Shown here: positions 26,181-32,816 of the stretch, in pieces | How the letters are laid out: each line of letters starts with the position of its first letter | How positions within the stretch are numbered: position 1 is the stretch's first letter | Assembly (NCBI GenBank): GCA_032173965.1 | Contig: CM063287.1 | Coordinates: forward strand, 5,833,859-5,897,858 | Length of the DNA: 64,000 nucleotides | Direction of reading: 5' to 3' | Origin: Sitta carolinensis | Lineage: Eukaryota > Chordata > Aves > Passeriformes > Sittidae | Made by a program: the position numbers and the translations under genes | The notes under the pieces: model-generated | The model's database searches: none | Told to the model about the DNA's origin: nothing | The model's input: the letters and a program-made list of their open reading frames with translations, nothing else

Positions 26181-28059
26181 ATATGAGCATAAGGCACACA
26201 CCGTGGAGACTAAAATGGGACTATTCTCATTTCAAATAGGAGTGTACAGATTCCTGCATCTGTAAAAAATATCAAAATCTATTACTGTGCAAAGGGAGCA
26301 GCACGTTCTTCTAGGGGGATGGCAATAAAGCACTGTTGATATAAGATACCATGTCTGGGCCAGCTTATGCTGACTTTATGCACTGGGGTAGGATCCCCAC
26401 AAATGGAGAGCCCCTACAAAATGAACCAGGGTTTCAAGGGCTGCTGACAGCATCTGTCCCAAAATGAAGAGAGAACAAAACCACTGACTCCCTTAACTTT
26501 CTGGAAGAATCTGTTCTGCAATTATAAATGGCACACATTTATGGAGTGACTTCTTTTTTTCCCTTCCCCAATTAGTCTGAAAATGCAAAATACTTCTAGG
26601 GAAATAATTACAGGAAACTAGCTCTCTCCTCTCCTCTGTATGAGCAACGCTTACTCATGTAAATTACTTGCATGAGTAAGGATTATTTGCAAGGCGAAAA
26701 GCATTGCATCAGATCTCCAGTTTGGGAGAAGAGATGGAATCAACATGAGTTCGTAGTAAACTTTGCTGCTGCTGAATGAACCAAAGGCAGATCCCCACTG
26801 ACAGTCCGGCCTCAATGGAAGCAGCATTCACCACAATCCAGGGCAATGCAGGGAATGTCATACCATGCAAAAATTGTTTCTTTAGGGTTTTTTAGGAATT
26901 GTATGCATCACATCAAATACCATCTCCGGATTTAATGAGTATCAACTCTGAAATTTATTTTTAAGCCCAGTGTAATTAATGCCAACACCTTTAAAAACAT
27001 GAAAGCACAAGGTACTAACAAGCACTTTGCTCTACAACTGCTTTTGCAAAGGTCGGTCATTCCACAACCCCACACCCCCCTTTGGAGCAGAGAGCAGTAC
27101 ATGAGCTGGAGGAAGGTTTGGCCAAGACCCTGTGTGCTGGAGAGTGAGCCCACCTCATGCCCCCAGAATACCACAGGACCAGGGCGCTGCACGAGGGGAC
27201 CGAGCAGGCACTTTCTGACAGCACACAGCTTCTCATACTTGGGTGCCAGCAAAGCTAGGGGCCTGCTTTCCACATGCACCCCATGAAACTATTTCAAACA
27301 CAACGGGGTGCCCTTAAAGGTGCTCCCTCTGGATCTTCACAGGCCTCCAAGCATCCTGTTCTAACCCCTGTGTGAGGCACCTGCCATCAAAGAGGACTTC
27401 CCAACCCATGCAGAAGGTGACACAGGGGACACCAGACCAGAGTGAATGAGAAAATCAAGACAAGGTGGTGACTTCCTCCAGCAAAAGACTCTGTTTTGGT
27501 AATGGCCCTGTAGGGACGAAGGAGAAACACTTCCTCCTTGCTGGAGGGAAGAGAGAGAAGGCTGCTCTAGCTCTCTGGCCAGTGTTGCACCTGCTGCAGT
27601 GTCTGGGCTTGATGGTGAGGTGGGAAGCAGCATGCCCAGGCTGCTGTGCCTTAAAAGCAGCAACAAAGTTTTCAGTGAAGCATCACGAAACTCCTCTAGT
27701 TCACTTAACAGGGGCCTCACAGGCCCTGTTGCTCTCACAAAAATGTGTCTACTGTTCCTGTGCAGCAAGACCCATGGTCTGAGCTGGTCCCAGCCTCTCC
27801 ATGCATGTCTCCTTGGGGTGAAACGAGCATCAGGGTCAGAAGCAGCCATACCTGCTGCATGTGAGCAGCCCCATCCCACATTCACCATCCACTGAGACTC
27901 CCTGGGAAACAATCTCTGGCCAGCTCCTGGCATGGAAAGGGAGCTTTTCTGCTGTGGTGATGGGGATGCTGAGCCTTAGGTGGAGAGAAGGGTACTGAAG
28001 CAGAAGCACACCAGAGCTTGAACCTTCCCTGGATCTGGGCAGTGCATGGAAACATCCGG

Positions 28060-28370
28060 TTTTAGCAGCAGTCAGGGTTATATTTAAATTTGGATGATGA
28101 ATTCAGCTAGCTATAAAAAGACTTATATTTACACTTATTGCTGATTAGCTCAAACATTTGGCAATCAGATAAAATATGCCATCAAAAATTTCTGAGTAAC
28201 AGAAGCATTACATCCCTCCTTGCTTCTCCTCCCTCCTTACAGCCACTAGCTGAATATTGTCACAGTGTCAGTGCTGCTATTACAGAAAACGGGCAGCCAG
28301 CTGCTTCTATTAATCACGCCGCTAGCGCAGGTAGCTGCTGGAGACTGTGCCTAAATCTCTGGTGGGCTTG
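28060..28370. promoter_or_regulatory. Candidate conserved non-coding element (intron 2, 2.2 kb from exon 2)
   Basis: This is a complex block mixing AT-rich homeobox-like words (CTAGCTATAAAA, TTGCTGATTAGC, TATTAATCACG) with a GC-rich half containing CAGCTG and GCTAGCGC words. No coding potential was recognised. Confidence 0.22.
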
Positions 28371-29084
28371 ATCACAAGCCTGCGATGCAGCCACTTGCTC
28401 CCCTCACCAACAATTTCAGCCAGCGCCCCTGTCATCCTTTGCCTTGGACACCACAGATTTGTAATACATGCTTAAGCACTAGCTCACTCCATCTCTCCTC
28501 CCTGAACGCAGGACGAGCATTATTTCACCCCATCAGCAGTCCCACAAATAAGGTCCCCTCTTGATGGTTTTAGCTGCATATGACTCAAGAGCCACATCTC
28601 CTCCTGCAGAAGGAGCCCAGACCTGAGTTAGGAAGCTCTGTGACCCCAGAGGCAGCCCTGCTTCCCCTTGGGGACCAATATGGGTACCATTTACTGAAGG
28701 GACTGGGACCCTAGGGTGCCAAGGGGAAACAGCTGCCCCTGCGCCCCAATGAGAGCGGTTATCCCCACCCAGCCAGCACCCAGCCTTTTGTCTGTCTGCT
28801 GCCTGCACATCCCCAAGCATTGTTTGGATTGTTCCAAACTATTAAAAATCGATCATAAAATATCATTCCTATGTCTATAAACAAGTTAATGGAGTAAGTG
28901 AAAACAAAGTACATTTCTTAATGGGAGTGTTATGTTGCCCTCTCTAGGCCCTGGCTCTCAGAGCCGGTTTCTGTAGGCTCCCTGCCAGAGAAGTATCACT
29001 CAGAGCTGTTGCTGTTGCTACCCTGCTAATGAATGACTAACTTAGGCCAGAGGGGAAATGACATCACCGGGGTGTAAAACACAA

Positions 29085-29350
29085 CTGCATTAGGAAACTT
29101 TTTACCTGCTTTACATTTGTCATAATTATTCTACACAATACGGCCGGCATTTGCATAATTTCAAGGCGTGCCATTATCTTAATTGAAAATTGTTTTCATA
29201 TGGTTAAATAATGCAGAATGACATCAGTTAAAGCCACAATGAAATGCACAAGTATAATCACACAGCTAATTACTAGCGGTGTTTGCATGTAAAAGTAAAT
29301 AAAGTTGTGCGTATTATTAGGAAGGTACATGCAGCTAAGAACTCTCGTAC
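29085..29350. promoter_or_regulatory. Candidate enhancer-like conserved element next to the CpG island
   Basis: This block lies about 1.2-1.5 kb inside intron 2 from exon 2. It contains a perfect octamer ATTTGCAT at 29149-29156 followed by AAT. A GTTTGCATGT word lies near 29281, TGACATCAG near 29220, and TAATTACTAG near 29268. This dense, non-repetitive mix of POU, bZIP and homeodomain words is typical of vertebrate developmental enhancers. Function and conservation are inferred. Confidence 0.3.
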
Positions 29351-30591
29351 CGGAGCAGTGTTTTACTCGTAATGGTAGGATTAATTTTCTCTGATGTTCC
29401 TACCACAGTAACATGAGCTGATCATTAAGGCGTATTAAAATGATTTGTGTCCTTTTCCCCACCCCCCTCCCTTCCAAATATCTTTCATTTTACACCACAC
29501 TCGCAGAGGCACAGTTTTAAATAGTCACCACGGGCAATTTCAGAGCATCCATTGCTCACTGTCATCTCCCTGATTCTTAGAAAAAGGCTGCCTTATCTCA
29601 GCGGCACGCACAGAAAATTAAAGTGAAGAGGTGGCAGCGAGCGAAGGTGGCTTTGAAACGCGTTTCGGCTGCGTACGCGTGTGTGCGGGTACACGGCTAT
29701 GCCGGTACCTACAGGCACGCGTGCTTCTGAAAACAGGCCCTGCGGACAGTCCCCCTCGGACCCACCCCTCCGGCATCTCCAACAGAAGTTCCCACAAAAC
29801 ATCTCGTCCCCCTCCCGCCTGGTCTCCAGCCCCTCTCGGGGACCCTCGCCATCCCCGCAGCCCCCTGCCTGGGTACCTCACCCGTCTCCCGCCCCAGACC
29901 AGACTGAAGCAATGAATTTGAAAAGCAGATAACGGGAGTGCCCGGGGCTGGGGTGGGGCGGTGCGGGGCTGCGCGGCCCCATCCCGGGCTGCGCGGCCGC
30001 CGGCGGAGGGTGCCGGCGCGCAGCACGTTTGCGCCGAGAGCGCGACGGCTCCGAAATACGCCCAGGCATATCTGCAAGTTATTTGAATGTATTATTCCCC
30101 TACCTGTCATTTATCACTTTATTCAACACGTCCCTGCCAGGCAAGAGAGCGTTTGATCTCCCTCTGCCTCCATTTCGTAATTTCCGCCCTCTTAAACATA
30201 TCGAATACTTAAAAAAAGCCCCGAACAATATCGAAATCCCCCCAACGTGTTTTTTTCCCTCCCTTTTCCGCGTGTTTTGCTTTTGGGGTTTTTGGGGGGT
30301 TTTTGTTTTGTTAAGGAAACAGGAGAAGGACAGGGCGAGCCCACACTCAGTCCGCTGCCCGCCGGGCCGGGGCGCCCCGCACCCCGACACCCTCCCTCTC
30401 TCCCCCCGCCCGCACAAGTTCCCGGTCAGCGCGCACCGGTGCGACCCGACGGCGCGGCTCCTCCGCACTGCCCCGCCACGCACGGCGGGGAGGGGGACGC
30501 GGGTGGGGGGAGCCAGGAGGGGGACAGCCGACCCCGGGCATGCAGGTGGGGACGGGCGCGGGGGAAGGGGTGCCGGCGCCGCGTTTACCAC

Positions 30592-30851
30592 CTCGCCATG
30601 GTCACTGGTCCTGCCCTGGGGGTGTCCTCGGGGAGAAAATAAAGTTTGGCGCTGGAGAGAAGTTGCCGGCTGGTGCGCTCCTCCCAGAGCAGCTGCAGCT
30701 CCGCGATGCAGGCGGGCTCCTCCGCGCGGCACCGCACGAAGAAGAAGTCGCCGAGGGAGAGGACCCGCGCCCGGCCGCCGCCGCGGCGCTGGAAGCGGAA
30801 CGCCCTGTAGAAGACGTAGGGGCCGTGCGAGCCGCACGGGGCGCCGACCCA
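30592..30851 (-). CDS. ARID5B: ARID5B coding exon 2, with an apparent 1-bp deletion
   Basis: This exon encodes the start of the long-isoform N-terminal region, which looks BAH-like: WVGAPCGSHGPYVFYRAF, then VLSLGDFFFVRC, IAELQLLWEERTSRQLLSS and KLYFLPEDTP. These blocks match vertebrate ARID5B as I know it. The acceptor is CCCCGCAG before TGGGTC. The expected donor is CATGGCGAG|GTGGTA, which joins in phase 0 to DEVIAV of exon 3. The reading frame breaks after EDTP. The conserved continuation QGR-TSDHGE lies in the neighbouring frame, and the switch falls in a run of five C (plus-strand G at 30618-30622) where six are needed. The exon is 260 bp, where 261 would preserve frame. Read literally, translation continues out of frame and stops at TGA 17455-17457 in exon 3. 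A GC-biased RRGGGRAR loop replaces a less Arg/Gly-rich segment of the mammalian protein. Confidence 0.93.
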
Positions 30852-31018
30852 CTGCGGGGAACAACAACACGGCAGCGGCATCAGCGCCGGCTCCGCGCCG
30901 CGCCGCGCAGGGGCAGGAGGAGGAAGAGGGCGGCGGGAGGGGAGCGCGGGAGGGAGGGAGGGGGCTCCGCGGCGGCGGGGGGCGCGGGGCGGGGCGGGGG
31001 CGCGGGGCGGCGCGGTAC
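30852..31018 (-). other. ARID5B: ARID5B intron 1 (167 bp)
   Basis: A very short intron between CAG|GTACCG and CCCCGCAG|TGGG. It is extremely GC-rich. The plus strand has runs of GGGAGG, GCGGGGCGGGG and similar at about 30925-31013, so the transcribed RNA is C-rich here. Both splice sites are GT/AG, and removal joins the ALQ and WVGAPC codons in phase 0. Confidence 0.88.
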
Positions 31019-31039
31019 CTGCAGTGCGCTGCGCTCCAT
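31019..31039 (-). CDS. ARID5B: ARID5B coding exon 1 (start codon, seven residues)
   Basis: This exon encodes MERSALQ and ends exactly at a GT donor (CAG|GTACCG). The mammalian protein begins MEPNSLQ followed by WVG, so length, initial Met-Glu, final Leu-Gln and junction all match. The start codon context is GCCGCGATGG, with G at -3 and G at +4, which is a strong initiation context. This start was chosen because it splices in phase 0 to exon 2. Frames reading through intron 1 from other starts do not give the conserved product. Confidence 0.9.
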
Positions 31040-31068
31040 CGCGGCTCCGGCGCGATTGAACTCAACAT
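31019..31068 (-). other. Upstream AUG, out of frame, overlapping the ARID5B start
   Basis: An ATG at 31066-31068 (context AGAATGTTG, A at -3) lies 29 bases before the ARID5B ATG and is two bases out of frame. Its frame passes the main start, crosses the exon 1-2 junction and, as the sequence is written, reads through nearly all of exon 2 before a TGA close to the exon end. It could lower initiation at the main AUG, if the leader really includes it. The encoded peptide (Ser/Ala/Arg-rich) is probably incidental. Confidence 0.5.
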
Positions 31069-31445
31069 TCTCCCAAACTTGTTGGCGTGAATGGAGCCCG
31101 GCAGGTCCTGGCAGGGCGAAGCCGGCCCCGCCGCCCGCCGCCCCCCGCCGCCGCCGCCCCCGCGCCGCCCCGCCGCCGCCACCGCCTCCCGCCCCGCCGC
31201 GCGCGGCGACGCCCCCCCCCGCCGCCCGCCCCCCGCTCCGCCGCCCCGCCGCCGCCCCGCCGCGTCCCGTTGCCGGCGCCACCCGACGCCGGCCGGGCCC
31301 CCGACGCCCGCCCCGGCCCGGCAAAAATGCCGCGGGGCGGCGGCGGGCCTCGGGCGGGCGGCGCGGTGGCGGCGGGGCGGTGGCGGAGCCCCTGTCCGCG
31401 CTCGGCGATTTTTGGGGGCCCGAAAGAGCGGGCGGGCGCGCTGCG
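31040..31445 (-). promoter_or_regulatory. ARID5B: ARID5B 5' leader / core promoter region (limits uncertain)
   Basis: This is the sequence immediately upstream of the start codon. The part nearest the ATG is moderately balanced. The part at 31130-31320 is (CCG)n-like on the plus strand, so a transcript from the minus strand would carry GGC/GGGG-rich, potentially G-quadruplex-forming sequence. The upper limit is set by a TATA-like element at 31473-31482 and is not a mapped start site. Confidence 0.45.
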
Positions 31446-31472
31446 GATCTGACAGGACCTGCCCGTATATAT

Positions 31473-31482
31473 CTAATATAAA
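31473..31482 (-). promoter_or_regulatory. TATA-like element upstream of ARID5B exon 1
   Basis: The minus strand reads TTTATATTAG in a roughly 30-base AT-rich pocket inside the CpG island. It would place transcription start near 31445 and give a leader of about 400 bases. The same pocket reads TATATATCTAATATAAAG on the plus strand, so direction is ambiguous. Confidence 0.3.
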
Positions 31483-31715
31483 GACCATTTCCTGCGGCGC
31501 GAGGGGCGCTGCTCGTCCGCGCGCGCCCGGCGGGACCGCCCGCTCCCACCGCCCGCTCCCACTGCCCGATCCTGCTCCCACCCCCGGCAGCCGCGGAGCG
31601 CACGGCGGGGGCTGCACCCCCCTGCCGCCCCCCCGGCGGCCGCGGAGGGCGGGCGGCGCGTCCCTAATTTATTTATCGCTGTTCCCCGGGAAGGAATGGA
31701 AAGTGGGTTATCGAT

Positions 31716-31723
31716 TATATAAA
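31716..31723 (+). promoter_or_regulatory. TATA box-like element on the plus strand
   Basis: A perfect TATATAAA faces away from ARID5B in a second AT-rich pocket (31660-31740) of the island. A start about 30 bases on, near 31747, would give a divergent transcript. No gene was recognised downstream on the plus strand. Confidence 0.3.
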
Positions 31724-31840
31724 CACATCAATATTCATGGCGCTGCGCGGAGGGACGCGGCTCGGCCGGAACAGACGGGGGAGGGGAGCGCGGCGGCGAT
31801 GGGAGCGCTCTCTCCGCGCCCGCGGACATGGGCGCGCCGC

Positions 31841-31850
31841 GGCACGTGCC
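31841..31850. promoter_or_regulatory. E-box palindrome GGCACGTGCC
   Basis: A ten-base perfect palindrome with a CACGTG core (31843-31848) in the CpG island, about 0.8 kb upstream of the ARID5B start codon. CACGTG is the binding core of MYC/MAX, USF and HIF-family related factors. Actual occupancy is unknown. Confidence 0.4.
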
Positions 31851-32561
31851 GGGCGCCGGCTCCGCGGGCGCGGAGGGGCGCGGAGCAGCGGGCAGGTGGC
31901 TGCGCGCCCCACGGAGGGGGCGGCCCCGTACCTGCGCCCCGCCCGCCCCCTGCGGCGGTGCCGCACGTCGGGCAGAGCCGCCGGCTCTACGCGTGCCGCG
32001 CAGCCTCCGCTGTCCTGGGACGGGCAGCTCGGGGCGCCGCCGGGAGCATCAGCCGCGGGGAGCCCCGGCCGGAGAGAGGGGCGGCCAGCGCCGGCGCAAG
32101 GGCCGCCCCGCACGGAAAGTTCCCATCGGGGCTCCGGGAGCTGCATCCCCGCAGATGCTGCTGCGGCCGGCGGGCTGCGCGGCTCCTCGCGCCCGCGGAG
32201 CCCCCATCCGCTCAGCCCCGGACAGGGACGGGCGGGTCATTCTGGAGGAGCTCCGTCCTTCTCGCCCTTTTCCCCGGGGTTCCATCACTGCGCGCCAGCG
32301 CAGCCAACCCCGGCTCCGCGGGGCAGGAGTGGGGGGAGGGAGCCCTACGAAGTGGCTCCGCGGGGAGCAGGTCCCTCCTCGCTTTCCTCAGTAGTGGCAC
32401 TTTCTTCCCAATTTTAGGTTCATTCCCCTCCCAAGCCCCCTCCGCAGGCTCTGATCCCAGGAGGAGGGGGGCAAGGGCGGACACAGGCTCGGAGCCGCCC
32501 CGGCGGGGCGCCGTGAAACAGAAACAAATAAATAATTAAATAAGCAAATAGACAAACGAGC

Positions 32562-32583
32562 AAATAAATAAATAAATAAATAA
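32562..32583. repeat. (AAAT)n microsatellite
   Basis: About five AAAT units, preceded by a degenerate AT-rich stretch from 32520, forming an AT-rich gap inside the upstream end of the CpG island. Confidence 0.85.
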
Positions 32584-32608
32584 GCTCGTTAATAATGACG
32601 CCCAGCGG

Positions 32609-32616
32609 TGACGTCA
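32609..32616. promoter_or_regulatory. Full cAMP-response element TGACGTCA
   Basis: A perfect palindromic CRE in CpG-rich sequence about 1.57 kb upstream of the ARID5B start codon, with an AATGACGCC half-site-like word just before it. CREB/ATF factors bind this motif and tend to be active at CpG-island promoters. One match in 64 kb is near chance expectation, so its location is the main support. Confidence 0.45.
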
Positions 32617-32690
32617 GCGCCGCGTGCATCACGACACAGCGCGCGCCGCGGGGGGCAGCAACAAGTGCGGGCGGCGGCGCCGCGGCCGGG

Positions 32691-32704
32691 GCGCCCCCTG
32701 GCGG
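32691..32704 (-). promoter_or_regulatory. CTCF-like site
   Basis: The minus strand reads CCGCCAGGGGGCGC, matching the core of the CTCF consensus (CCASYAGRKGGCR) except G for A at the third position. It sits at the upstream edge of the CpG island, where a boundary element would be plausible. The call is by motif only. Confidence 0.45.
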
Positions 32705-32727
32705 CTGCTGCTGCCCGGTCCGCGGGC

Positions 32728-32816
32728 GGGACAGAGGGACAGATAGAGGGACAGAGAGACAGAGGGACGGAGGGACAGAGAGGCAGAGGGACAGAGACAG
32801 AGGGACAGAGAGACAG
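32728..32816 (+). repeat. GGGACAGA-type tandem repeat
   Basis: About 90 bases of imperfect GGGACAGA/GAGACAGA units on the plus strand, almost free of T. It marks the upstream end of the CpG island and is followed at once by a six-base inverted repeat, CAGTGC-cggaca-GCACTG (32817-32834). Open frames of Ser/Leu/Cys or Arg/Gln/Gly repeats in it are artefacts. Confidence 0.9.

Larger units (their letters stand above)
17492..30591 (-). other. ARID5B: ARID5B intron 2
   Basis: This 13.1-kb intron separates exons 2 and 3. It begins at the minus-strand donor GAG|GTGGTA and ends at the TTGCAG acceptor of exon 3. It carries a 37-base poly-A, an (AT)n microsatellite, an A-rich patch, a 34-bp minisatellite and several AT-rich complex blocks between 24.4 and 29.4 kb. 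A GC-richer patch at 27.0-28.0 kb contains overlapping open frames on both strands, the longest a 190-codon minus-strand frame at 27361-27933. None resembles a protein I know. Confidence 0.9.
29630..32740. promoter_or_regulatory. ARID5B: CpG island over the ARID5B promoter, exon 1 and exon 2
   Basis: CpG density rises sharply at about 29.63 kb and stays very high to about 32.74 kb, in strong contrast to both flanks. The island covers exon 2, intron 1, exon 1, the leader and about 1.3 kb upstream. Within it are (CCG)n-like tracts at 31130-31320 and two AT-rich pockets at 31460-31490 and 31660-31740. Long open frames on both strands across the island, including a 505-codon minus-strand frame at 30100-31617, arise because stop codons are rare in GC-rich DNA. 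Confidence 0.93.

Noticed and set aside
30100..31617. 505-codon minus-strand open frame across the CpG island
   Set aside because: It reads through intron 1 and is in the wrong frame for both ARID5B exon 1 and most of exon 2. Its length reflects scarcity of stop codons in GC-rich sequence.
31091..32539. 482-codon plus-strand open frame in the CpG island
   Set aside because: Composition is low-complexity Pro/Arg/Ala with no domain, it overlaps the ARID5B leader antisense, and several other frames are also open.
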